DNA of 64,000 nt, taken from assembly GCA_965218625.1 (NCBI GenBank), contig CBDCLG010000016.1, forward strand, positions 434,001-498,000. Direction: 5' to 3'. Below the pieces are notes generated by a model. The model ran no database searches. It was not told where the DNA came from and was given only the letters and a program-made list of their open reading frames with translations. Shown piece by piece: positions 18,872-27,623 of this stretch (position 1 is its first letter; each line of letters begins with the position of its first letter). Made by a program: the position numbers and the translations under genes. The stretch comes from Bin5 sp965218625. GTDB lineage: Bacteria; Chloroflexota; Anaerolineae; Caldilineales; Caldilineaceae.

Positions 18872-20029
18872 ATGCAGCCCGGATTCCGGCCTCGAATCGT
18901 TCTCGCCGCACTTCTTTGGACCTTGGCGGTCCTGTGCATCGGTCTCACCCGCCCCGCGCCGCCCGCCGTCCGCACACTGCCCGCCGATGCCTATTTCGAC
19001 AAAGTTTACGGCGCCTGGAAGGCTACCCTCATCGCCAATCATTCGGGACTCGACCTGCAGGGACTCTATCTTGAAGAGCCGGGGCCGGCGGGCTCGTTCT
19101 CGCTTCTCCTGCTCGATCAGTGGTCGACTGACGATGACACCCATATCGAGTGGGTCGACCTCCATATCCTGGAGTCCCACGGCCTCGATCCAACCGTCGA
19201 ACAGATTCGCGACGAGTGGGTCGACCACCTGAACCACGACATCTGGGTGTCGACCCGCCGCGCCCGAGATCTGATGGAGGAAGGCCATGTGCCCCCCGAT
19301 ACCGGAAGCGCAGAGAACAACGCCGATGGCACGTGGTCGATCGGCGCCCAGTTTCAGACCGAGCTCTTCGGAATGCTCGCGCCGGGAATGCCGGATCTCG
19401 CCGGCGTCTACGCCGAACGGTTCGCCCGCATCACGAGCAGCGGCCCTGCGGTCGAAGCCAGTGTCTTCTACGCCACGCTTTACAGCCAGGCATTTTTCGA
19501 AGAGGACGTGCCGACACTGATCTCTGACGCCTTGCAACGACTTGAGGGCGCGTCAACCGTATCGCCGATTGTCGAGAATGTGCTCCGCTGGCACAGAGAG
19601 ACGCCCCGTGACTGGCGCGCCACCCGGCGGAAAATCCGCGACGCCTACGATACCGACCCGAAGTGGTGGGCCGCCCGCGTAAACTTCGCAGTCACGATTA
19701 TGGCCCTGCTCTACGGCGAGGGCGACCTTCTCAGAACCGTCGAAATCGCGGCCCTGGCCGGCTGGGACGCCGACAACAACATGGCCACCGCGGCCGGACT
19801 GCTGGGGCTGGTGCATGGTTTTTCGGGGTTACCCGATGTCGTGCGCGGCAGCACCGACCTGTACTTCAACGAGGACGTTACCGGCGACCTGCCCCGCTAC
19901 GAGACCGTCACCGAAATCGCCCTGCGCACGCAGCGCCTCGCGGAGCAGATGGTCCGCGGCGCCGGGGGTTCCACGACCGGCAATCTCTACCGCATCCCCT
20001 TTCACAGCGCGAGCGGGGGCGGACGCTAG
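18872..20029 (+). CDS. Exported ADP-ribosylglycohydrolase-family protein
   Basis: DraG/ARH-like hydrolase of 385 residues that would remove ADP-ribose or a related group from a target. The first metal motif reads STDDDTHIEW, and the second is GWDADNNMATAAGLLGLVHG, both close to the (T/S)DDT and D-x-D Mg-binding motifs of the family. Unlike cytosolic DraG, it begins with a basic n-region and a hydrophobic stretch (about residues 8-27), giving a signal peptide or membrane anchor. The stop is 4 bases before the next gene, a GT-C glycosyltransferase, so the two are probably coupled and may both act at the cell envelope. Confidence 0.85.
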   Translation: MQPGFRPRIVLAALLWTLAVLCIGLTRPAPPAVRTLPADAYFDKVYGAWKATLIANHSGLDLQGLYLEEPGPAGSFSLLLLDQWSTDDDTHIEWVDLHILESHGLDPTVEQIRDEWVDHLNHDIWVSTRRARDLMEEGHVPPDTGSAENNADGTWSIGAQFQTELFGMLAPGMPDLAGVYAERFARITSSGPAVEASVFYATLYSQAFFEEDVPTLISDALQRLEGASTVSPIVENVLRWHRETPRDWRATRRKIRDAYDTDPKWWAARVNFAVTIMALLYGEGDLLRTVEIAALAGWDADNNMATAAGLLGLVHGFSGLPDVVRGSTDLYFNEDVTGDLPRYETVTEIALRTQRLAEQMVRGAGGSTTGNLYRIPFHSASGGGR

Positions 20030-20033
20030 AGCG

Positions 20034-21542
20034 ATGTCTAATCTGAGGTTCTGGTCGATTCCCCTGATTCTCTTTGCCGCATCGCTGTGCGCCTACCTCG
20101 GCATGGTCTCGATGCAGCTGCGCCACGGCAGCCTCGGCGGCGCTGTCGTATTCGAGTTTCTGGCCTGGTTCGGGCTGGCCTTTGTCACCTACGCCGCGGC
20201 GATCTTCTGGCTGGAGAGATGGTGGAGAAGCGACAGGCGGACCAGGCCTGGCGGCCGTCCCGGAGTGCGCGGATTCTTTCTCGTGGGGGGGCTCTGGCTG
20301 GGCGGCTTCCTCTTCCGCTGGCTCCTGCTGCGGACCTATCCGACGCTTTCATCGGATGTCTTCCGCTATATTTGGGACGGTCATGTCTCTGTGAACGGCA
20401 TCAGCCCGTATGAGTTTCCCATTTATGCCTCGCAGCTGGACTGGCTGGACATTCCCTTCCGCGCCCAGGCCCATCACGTGCATATGGCCAGCCCCTACAT
20501 GCCGGTAGCCCAGTGGTATTTCAGCGCGGTCGCCAGCTTCTACCCCTTGCAGCCAATCTCCTTTCAGACGGCAGCCGTTCTGATGGACCTGGGAACTGCC
20601 TTCGTCCTCTCTCGTCTTCTGGCGCTCGCCGACCTGCCCTCCCACCGTCTGCTCATCTATCTCTGGAATCCGCTCGCCATTGTCGAAACGGCCCAGGGCG
20701 CGCACCTGGACGCGCTCATGGTCCTGCTGACCGTTCTGGCCGTATACGCGATGGCGGAATGGTCGGCTGCGCAACCCAGGGCGTCGGAGAACGTCCGCAC
20801 TGACCCCGGTGCGTCAAGACTCCCGTTCCTGGTCCTGACCCCGGCGCTCCTGGCACTGGCGACGCTGACGAAGCTGGTCCCTCTTGCCCTTGCACCTGTA
20901 TTTTGGTGGCGTTGGAACTGGGGCAGCCGGCTCCTGTACGGCTATGTGGTCGTCGGGCTGCTGGTTGGGCCGGCTCTGCGCGCCGGCTGGGGATTGGTCG
21001 GCGCCCTCGACGGCCGCGGCCTGTTCGGCGCCCTCCGCATCTACCTGGATGAGTGGAACTTTAACGGCGGTCTCTTCCACTGGCTGGAGGAGTGGCTGAT
21101 GCAAATGGGCATCGGCAGTCCGATGGCCCAGGCCAGGGAGATCACATTTTTCCTGCTCTTCCTGCTCCTGTTGGGCGTGTGGCTGTGGTCACGGCAAACG
21201 CGCGATAACCTACGTACGACTTTGCGGTGGTTGGCGGTTCCCCTCGGCGGCTACCTCCTGTTGACAACGACCGTTCACCCCTGGTACCTGCTGGCGTTGC
21301 TGCCCTTCCTGCCGCTCTTGACGCCCGGGTCAAACGAGTCGACACGAGTATGGCTCTGGACGCTGCCCTGGCTCTGGCTCAGCGGCGCGCTCGCCCTTTC
21401 GTATGTCGCCTATCTTGATCCTGCCAACATGCGCGAATACGAGCTGGTGCGGCAGTTGGAGTGGCTGCCTGTGCTACTGCTGCTTGGGATCGCGCTACGA
21501 TGGGGAGATTCCCGTCGAATCTTTCGTCCTGCACAGGGGTGA
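20034..21542 (+). CDS. GT-C membrane glycosyltransferase (DUF2029/mannosyltransferase-like)
   Basis: Polytopic membrane protein of 502 residues with about 10-12 hydrophobic segments. The catalytic loop after the first helices reads LSSDVFRYIWDGHVSVNG, with the Asp typical of GT-C enzymes that use lipid-phosphate sugars. WNPLAIVETAQGAHLDALMVLL and TKLVPLALAPVF match the alpha-mannosyltransferase (PIG-M/DUF2029-like) group. It would add hexoses to envelope glycolipids or glycoproteins on the outer face. The start is ATG 20034, 4 bases after the ADP-ribosylglycohydrolase stop; an upstream extension runs through that gene and is not real. It converges with another GT-C gene at 21628. Confidence 0.85.
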   Translation: MSNLRFWSIPLILFAASLCAYLGMVSMQLRHGSLGGAVVFEFLAWFGLAFVTYAAAIFWLERWWRSDRRTRPGGRPGVRGFFLVGGLWLGGFLFRWLLLRTYPTLSSDVFRYIWDGHVSVNGISPYEFPIYASQLDWLDIPFRAQAHHVHMASPYMPVAQWYFSAVASFYPLQPISFQTAAVLMDLGTAFVLSRLLALADLPSHRLLIYLWNPLAIVETAQGAHLDALMVLLTVLAVYAMAEWSAAQPRASENVRTDPGASRLPFLVLTPALLALATLTKLVPLALAPVFWWRWNWGSRLLYGYVVVGLLVGPALRAGWGLVGALDGRGLFGALRIYLDEWNFNGGLFHWLEEWLMQMGIGSPMAQAREITFFLLFLLLLGVWLWSRQTRDNLRTTLRWLAVPLGGYLLLTTTVHPWYLLALLPFLPLLTPGSNESTRVWLWTLPWLWLSGALALSYVAYLDPANMREYELVRQLEWLPVLLLLGIALRWGDSRRIFRPAQG

Positions 21543-21627
21543 TCGGCAGGATCTCAGCCAGGAAAGCCTCGCCTGGCCGCAAAGAGAACGCCGGCTTTGT
21601 ATCCGTCCGGCTCGCCCGAACTTCGCC

Positions 21628-23463
21628 CTACTCCCTGCTGACATACCGGCTGACCTGAATGCCAACGAATTGGGTCTGCTCTTCCTCGCGGAACAGTGCA
21701 CCCAACGCCCGCGGCACGATCCCGTCCGGGTCGGAGTACCAGTTGTGGGAATAAATTAGCCAGACCCGTTCCCTGCCCGCGAGGACCTCCTGCACGCGGG
21801 GCAGGTCGCTTTCTTCCATCTCAGGCTCAAGCTGCCCCCCCTCAAACAGGTCAACCGGCAGCCCCTTCAACTCGGTTTCCAAGCCGTAACGCTTGAAATA
21901 GTACTCAAACGGGACCTGGACCCAGGTGGCATTGAAGAGGATCAGGTCGCCCGGCTCGACCTGTTCCGCGATGTAAGCCGCCGCCTCGTCCCATCCTTCC
22001 TTGGGGAAAAAGTTGTAGTAGCCGTGGAGGCAAAAACCGCTCAATGTCACGATGGCGAGCAGGACGAAGAGTTGAGCGGCCAGGCGTGTCGGGTCCAGGA
22101 CAGCGGCGAAATGTCGTCCGCCCTCGGCCCTGGCCCAGCCTGATGCACCGCGCAATGCCGAAGAGAGTGGCGCCAGCGCGGGGCCGCCAATAAATCGAAT
22201 GCCGGCCCCAATCAGCAGGAAGTAGGGCAGCGTCGTCCAGATCAGCGGGCGCTCGGCGTAGACCGGGCTGCGCATGCTGACCAGGAGAGCTACCAGGTGT
22301 GGTATGGCGAACAAGCAGACGAGAAAAATGGCCGACCCACCCGCGTCCGGCCTGGTAAAGTAAGATTTTCCTGCGTCCGTGCTGAGGTCTCTCTCCGCAG
22401 GCGGGCGCCCCGGCTGGCAGCCAAGCGCAGAAAACCTCCCCAGAAACAGACCGGCCAGGCCGGCGAACGCGAAGACGGGGTAGCTCCAAACCCAAAGCGG
22501 CCGCACGGGAAAGTCTGATGCCAGGAACGCAAAGTGAAAGTTCCGAAATGTGTCCAGCACCAGTTTGGGCCACGGCGGCGGCAGCCAGAATCCCTGCTCC
22601 ACGTCGAGTATCTGAATGATGAACGGCATCGCCCACGGCAGCCACAGCAACACCGCAAGCCCCTGGTATCTGACCCAACTGTTGACGAAATCGTCCCTTT
22701 CGATTGAAGCAACTTCGAAGGTCTCCGAACACTCTGGAACGCGGGCCGGGTCATCAGGAGCCGCCTCTCTTTCCTGCCCGCTCCATCTGGTCCCGGACGA
22801 GAAAGAGGGCAGCAAGAAAAGTATGCCCATCGCCGCGTTCAGCGCCAGCGGGAGATAGACGGCCGCCGCGTTGTGCGTCAGCATGGCCGCGGCCTGGGCA
22901 ACCGCCAGCCCGACCCAGCTGCCGGTGGAAGGACGGCGTTCCGTGAGCAGACGCGCCATAAAATAGAGAACGCACGCCGCCTCGAGCGTCAGGAGGGCGT
23001 ACATGCGCGTTTCCTGCGCGAACTGCACGTGAAAGGGAGAGATCGCCAGGATGCCGGCCGCAATCGCCGCGCTGGATCTGTCCAGCAGACGGCGGGCGGC
23101 AGCGTAAAACAGTGGCACGGTCGCGGTCGAAAACAGCGCCGAGAGCATTCGCGCCGGACCTTGGAGCTCGCCAAACAGTTCGGTCCAGACATGTAGCAAG
23201 CTGTAATACAGCGGTGGATGCTGGTCGATGCGAATAAGCCAGCCCAAGCCTTCCCACAGCGGATGGCGGGCAATCCACAGGCTGAATGCCTCGTCCAGCC
23301 AGATGCTCTTTTCGCCGATGCGATAGAAGCGCAAAACAAGGGCCACCAGGGTGACCGCGCCCATAAAGATCAGGTCGCCGCGAGTGGCCCGCGTTCCCGA
23401 AAGAATGCCCGTCCTGTGAATTGCGCTCATCGCCTCCATTATGGCACTTACGATGTCCTGCAT
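21628..23463 (-). CDS. GT39-family membrane glycosyltransferase (ArnT/PMT-like)
   Basis: Polytopic membrane glycosyltransferase of about 611 residues. The first loop carries IGEKSIWLDEAFSLWIARHP with the catalytic Asp-Glu, then HPPLYYSLLHVW, the marks of the GT39/GT83 family that uses polyprenyl-phosphate sugars. Many hydrophobic helices follow and there is a C-terminal soluble domain (from about residue 490, ending VGIQVSRYVSRE). The start is uncertain: ATGs at 23463, 23439 and 23430 lie in frame and none has a well-placed ribosome site. It converges with the GT-C gene at 20034 and may serve the same envelope glycan. Confidence 0.87.
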   Translation of the reverse strand: MQDIVSAIMEAMSAIHRTGILSGTRATRGDLIFMGAVTLVALVLRFYRIGEKSIWLDEAFSLWIARHPLWEGLGWLIRIDQHPPLYYSLLHVWTELFGELQGPARMLSALFSTATVPLFYAAARRLLDRSSAAIAAGILAISPFHVQFAQETRMYALLTLEAACVLYFMARLLTERRPSTGSWVGLAVAQAAAMLTHNAAAVYLPLALNAAMGILFLLPSFSSGTRWSGQEREAAPDDPARVPECSETFEVASIERDDFVNSWVRYQGLAVLLWLPWAMPFIIQILDVEQGFWLPPPWPKLVLDTFRNFHFAFLASDFPVRPLWVWSYPVFAFAGLAGLFLGRFSALGCQPGRPPAERDLSTDAGKSYFTRPDAGGSAIFLVCLFAIPHLVALLVSMRSPVYAERPLIWTTLPYFLLIGAGIRFIGGPALAPLSSALRGASGWARAEGGRHFAAVLDPTRLAAQLFVLLAIVTLSGFCLHGYYNFFPKEGWDEAAAYIAEQVEPGDLILFNATWVQVPFEYYFKRYGLETELKGLPVDLFEGGQLEPEMEESDLPRVQEVLAGRERVWLIYSHNWYSDPDGIVPRALGALFREEEQTQFVGIQVSRYVSRE

Positions 23464-23632
23464 CAACTGCGGCCGGCACTGGAAGCGTCGCCTTTAACCC
23501 GGATGGGGGGATATTCTCCACGTGTGGGCGACCTCTCAATCTTCCGTGCAGCCTGTGTCCTGCGCGGATCTACTCGCAGCTGTCCGGTGGAAATCGCAAA
23601 CAGATGCGCAGAATTGTGGTCCGGCGTTGCGG

Positions 23633-24121
23633 CAGGGCAATCGCCTCCAAATTTGGACGCCGAAATGTCCCACGAAGGGCGCCCACAAGGGGCGCCCCTA
23701 CCAATTGTCAATCGTCTTCGGCCAAGAAACCGAACTCCGGGAGGGCACCCACAAGGGGCGCCCCTACCAATTGTCAATCGTCTTCGGCCAAGAAACCGAA
23801 CTCCGGGAGGGCGCCCACAAGGGGCGCCCCTACCAGTTGTCGATCGTTTTCGGCCAAGAAACCGAACTCCGGGAGGGCGCCCACAAGGGGCGCCCCTACC
23901 AATTGTCGATCGTTTTCGGCCAAGAAACCGAACTCCGGGAGGGCACCCACAAGGGGCGCCCCTACCAATTGTCAATTGGTTTGGGCAGAAAGACCGATCT
24001 CCAAGAGGGCACCGACAAGGGGTGCCCCTACGATGATTTTCTGTTTTCGGCAGTTTTTTCGGAGTTGGGCTCGAATCGGGTAGTGTCGCGGGTCCTGGCC
24101 CAATTGGATGCAATCGCCCCG
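23633..24121. mobile_element. Composite repeat element, copy 2 (about 489 bp, six hairpin units)
   Basis: The left end CAGGGCAATCGCCTCCAAAT and the right end (other strand) GGGGCGATTGCATCCAATTG are inverted relative to each other, as in copies 1 and 3. Between them the hairpin module is amplified to six 66-bp units. The right arm with CGGAGTTGGGCTCGAATC is shared with the other copies. The repeat unit is a multiple of three, so open frames run through it in several phases without being genes. Confidence 0.78.
23677..24032. repeat. Tandem 66-bp repeat with internal hairpin
   Basis: Units begin at 23677, 23743, 23809, 23875, 23941 and 24007, exactly 66 bases apart. Each starts with a hairpin GGGCGCCC-ACAAG-GGGCGCCC (or the GGGCACCC form) followed by CTACCAATTG and a spacer with CGGCCAAGAAACCGAACTCC. 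The last unit diverges after about 25 bases. Sequence variants between units often preserve base pairing in the stem. Confidence 0.85.
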
Positions 24122-24233
24122 GCGCTGCGCGGTCAGCCATTGCACAGGAGGCCGGGCGCATGTACAATTCTTGAGATCGGCCCGCCCCTTTCTTCTCCGG
24201 TCGCTGAATTCGCTCCATCTGGCGAGACTTGGT

Positions 24234-26119
24234 ATGGTTTCCCCGCTTCAACTTGAAGACAGCGCTCCCTGGCGCCGGCGCTTCCGCTCCAGGCGACTCG
24301 GCAGCGTCTCGCTGGCGTCCGGCAACCCCGCGCGAGGTACTGTCCAGGCCAACTGGTATGGCCCGGAAATCCAGATCTGTGCCTGGGACGTCCCATCCGG
24401 CAAATTGCTTCCGCTGGCAGGGAAGGCAGACACGATCTCCTACGCCTGGCTGGGGCCCGACGGCGCCCACTGCTACTTTCTGCAGGACCAGCAGGGGAGT
24501 GAACTAGGCCACGTCGCCCGCGTTCCCTTCGCGGGCGGGCCTGCTCATGATCTCACGCCGGACCTGCCGCCTTATACCTTGCGCGGCTTTGACATCAGTC
24601 GCAGCGGCAACCTGCTCGCCTTTGACGCAGTCTTCGACGATCGCTACTGGTTCTATTGCATCACCTTGCGTGCGGACGGCTCCTGCTCGCCGCCGCGGTT
24701 GATCTACACGGCGGCAGTGGAGACCTGGGCCTGCCATCTCTCGCATGACGGGGCCCTGCTTGCCGTCAAGTCCACGCATCGGGCTCCGCACAGCCGCCGC
24801 TACAGCACGCTCGTGTTCGAGACCAGCTCAGGCGAGCAGATTGCCGAACAGTGGGACGGGATCGAATTCAGCGTCGAGCCCGTTCAGTTTTCGCCTCTGC
24901 CTGGTGATGAGCGACTTCTCGCCACGTCCACTGCCCAGGGCCCGCCTCAACCTCTGCTCTGGCACCCGCGCACGAACCAGCGCCGGGACCTGCGGATCGC
25001 AGACGGAAACCAAGCCGTCCTGCCCCATGACTGGTCCGCCGATGGCAGCCGGCTCCTCATAGAAACGAAGCATGACGGACGCAACCGACTGTTTATTTAT
25101 GAGCTCCTTGATGACCGAGCTGCGACCGCTCAACCATCCGCCCGGCACGTTGCGCGGACGCAGCGGTCCGTTTCATACCGGGACCCCGGCCACCCTTTTC
25201 GGTCCCGACGGCGCTGTGTGGGCCCACTGGAACGACGCCTCCCACGCGCCCAGGTTGCTATCTCTGACGCAGGAAGGTGCGCCCGAACCGGTGCTTCCCG
25301 CGCCCGACTGCCCTGCGGGCCATCCTTGGCGTGAGGTCACCTTCCCCTGTTCCGACGGCGTCCCCTGTGCATGCCTGGCTGGGTCTGCCGGCCGGCGCCG
25401 AGATTTCACACGGCCCCTTCCCAACAGTTCTGCACGTGCACGGGGGGCCGAGCGGCGCCGTCACCAACGCCTTTGACCCGTCCGGCCAGGCCTGGCTTGA
25501 CCACGGCTTTGCCTACCTGACGGTAAACTATCGCGGCTCGACCGGTTTTGGCCGCGAATACCAGGAGAAGATCAACGGTGACGTCGGCCGCTGGGAGCTC
25601 GAGGACATGCTGGCTGCCCGGCGTTGGCTTATCGAGCAATGGATCGCCGACCCGCGCCAGGTGCTGCTCGAAGGAGGATCTTACGGCGGCTTTCTGACCG
25701 TGTGGGCGCTGACACAGAAGCCCGATCTGTGGGCGGGCGGGATCGCGCCGGTGGCGATTGTCGACTGGCTGATGAACTACGAGGACTCTTCAGCCGCCAT
25801 GCAGGGTTGGGCGCGCATGATTTTCGACGGCACGCCCCGCGAGAGGCCCCACCTTTACCGGGACCGCTTCCCCCTCACACACGCAGCCTCGATTCAGGCC
25901 CCTTTGATCATCTTTCAGGGGCGTCATGACAGCCGCGCGACACCCCGCCAGATGGAACGCTTCTCCCGCAGAATGCAGGAGCTGGGCAGGGACTTCTCGC
26001 TGATCTGGCTGGATGCAGGCCATGGGACAAGCAGCGCTGCGACCGCGGAGCGGATGCAGGAAGAGCACATGAAATTCGCCTATCGACTGCTGGGGCTGCG
26101 GGCGTCAGATGTGGACTGA
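24234..26119 (+). pseudogene. S9-family prolyl-oligopeptidase-like peptidase, two frameshifts
   Basis: An N-terminal beta-propeller (24234 to about 25105) and a C-terminal alpha/beta-hydrolase (about 25370-26119) together make a typical acylaminoacyl-peptidase-like S9 enzyme. The catalytic Ser is in EGGSYGGFL, the Asp in GRHDSRATP and the His in DAGHGTSS. The reading frame shifts +1 twice. One shift is near 25105-25112, where removing one T of CTTGATG restores the frame; the other is in CCCC at 25362-25365, where removing one C gives the natural VPVHAWLGLP. Both sit in short base runs, so assembly or read error is as likely as real decay. The 3' end overlaps the MFS gene by 11 bases. Confidence 0.8.
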
Positions 26120-27392
26120 GCTCTCAAACCGCTACCAGAACCTGAGGCAACTCCCGGCCGGCGTCCGCGAGCCTCTGGCCAGCGCCGACTACCGGCTGCT
26201 CCTCGGTTCCAGTACACTCTGGTGGCTGGCGCACTATATGGAGATGCTTGTCCTCGGCTGGCTGGTGTTGGAGTTGACAAACTCACCTGCCCTAGTCGGC
26301 CTGGTCGCATTCTGTCGCGCCATTCCCGTCCTCTTTGTGGGCGGATTCGGCGGAATGCTGGCCGACCGGGTCGGCCGCCGTCCGCTTATCATCGCCGCGC
26401 AGACCGTCACTTTCACCATGTACGGAGCCATGGCGCTGCTGCTGGCAACCGGCTTTGCCGCGCTGTGGCAACTGGTAGTCATTTCCCTGATTCTGGGCTG
26501 CGCCTGGGCGATGGACTGGCCCACGAGGCGGGCACTGATTCCGGACCTGGTGGGCCGCGCCCGCACGCTTGACGCTCTGCTGCTGGAGAGCCTCGGTATG
26601 GGCATTGCCCGTACGCTCGGCCCGTTCGCCGCCGGCTTTGTGCTCAATGCTTACGACGCGCTGGGCTGCTTCCTGACCCTCAGCGGGCTGTCGGCAATGT
26701 CGCTGCTGCTCCTGCGCGCCCTCTCGCGTCAGACGATTCCCCAGACCTCCTCTCCTTCCAGCGCCACGCCCTGGGCACAGGTACGCGACAGCGCACGCTA
26801 TGTTCGCCAAAACCAGCCCATTCTGGCTGTCACCCTGATCACGATGATCATGAACATGCTGGCCTTCCCCTACATGAACTTCCTGCCCGTTTTCGCGCGC
26901 GATATCCTGCACCAGGACCCGGTCGGTCTTGGTTACCTCGGCGCGGCAGTCGGGTTCGGAAGCTTCTGCGGGCTTTATCTCGTCGGTCGCGTGCGGCACC
27001 TGGCCGGTCCGGGACAGGTATTCCTTGTCGGTACGCTTGCGCTCAACATCGCGCTTCTGGCCTTTGCCTACAGTACTGATTTCTTTTTCTCTTGGGCGAT
27101 GCTTCTGGTCGTGGGGCTGGGTCACGCCTGCTTCGGCATCCTGCAGAGCTCGATCGTGCTCCTGGCCGCCGCCGACGAAAGGCGAGGGCAGGCGATGGGA
27201 GCCATCGCCGTTGCGATTGGCACGGGACCGTTCGGCCGTCTCCTGACAGGCTTCCTTGCGCAATCGTATGGCGCGCCCATAGCTGTGGGAGGGGAAGCTG
27301 CCGCGTCCTTTCTGCTTGTCGCCTCGCTGGCAGCCGCACTGCCGCGTTTGTGGCAGATGACCGGAGACGACGAGAGTTCCGCCACCGGTTGA
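26109..27392 (+). CDS. MFS transporter, EntS-like (MFS_3)
   Basis: Twelve-helix major facilitator exporter of 427 residues. The loop between helices 2 and 3 holds FGGMLADRVGRRPLI, the classic MFS motif, and later segments such as CAWAMDWPTRRALIPDLVG resemble the enterobactin exporter (EntS/MFS_3) branch. Members expel siderophores, macrolides or other small molecules; the substrate here is unknown. The ATG overlaps the 3' end of the S9 peptidase gene by 11 bases, pointing to cotranscription with it. Confidence 0.88.
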   Translation: MWTELSNRYQNLRQLPAGVREPLASADYRLLLGSSTLWWLAHYMEMLVLGWLVLELTNSPALVGLVAFCRAIPVLFVGGFGGMLADRVGRRPLIIAAQTVTFTMYGAMALLLATGFAALWQLVVISLILGCAWAMDWPTRRALIPDLVGRARTLDALLLESLGMGIARTLGPFAAGFVLNAYDALGCFLTLSGLSAMSLLLLRALSRQTIPQTSSPSSATPWAQVRDSARYVRQNQPILAVTLITMIMNMLAFPYMNFLPVFARDILHQDPVGLGYLGAAVGFGSFCGLYLVGRVRHLAGPGQVFLVGTLALNIALLAFAYSTDFFFSWAMLLVVGLGHACFGILQSSIVLLAAADERRGQAMGAIAVAIGTGPFGRLLTGFLAQSYGAPIAVGGEAAASFLLVASLAAALPRLWQMTGDDESSATG

Positions 27393-27540
27393 ATGTCGCA
27401 CCCACCGCCGGCATTTCGATGTGGACCTTTTGTCAAACCACGATCTTGCCGAAAGGCCGCGACGCGGGACCCGCGCGCCCCTGGTTGCCGGACGTCCGTC
27501 TGCAGGGGGAAAGCAACGGAGTGCCCGGGCCAAGGCGATA

Positions 27541-27580
27541 GGTTTTCTGCGCGTGAATTCGCGTCACTTCGCGGATGGTG
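27541..27580. repeat. 10-bp-period repeat, locus 4 (GC-shifted form)
   Basis: Units GGTTTTCTGC, GCGTGAATTC, GCGTCACTTC and GCGGATGGTG align base by base with the array at 15021, mostly with C for T and G for A differences. It lies in the convergent gap between the MFS and BtrH-like genes. Confidence 0.6.
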
Positions 27581-27623
27581 CGGAGATGTCAGGAGAACGA
27601 AAGCCTTCGCTCTGTGAGCGGGG

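Noticed and set aside
23677..24032. Possible CRISPR array
   Set aside because: The spacers are nearly identical between units and each unit carries a hairpin; no cas genes are near.
23218..24256. Several long open frames (220-335 codons) on both strands
   Set aside because: They run through the 66-bp tandem repeat, whose length is a multiple of three. Translations are periodic and have no family likeness, so they are repeat artefacts.
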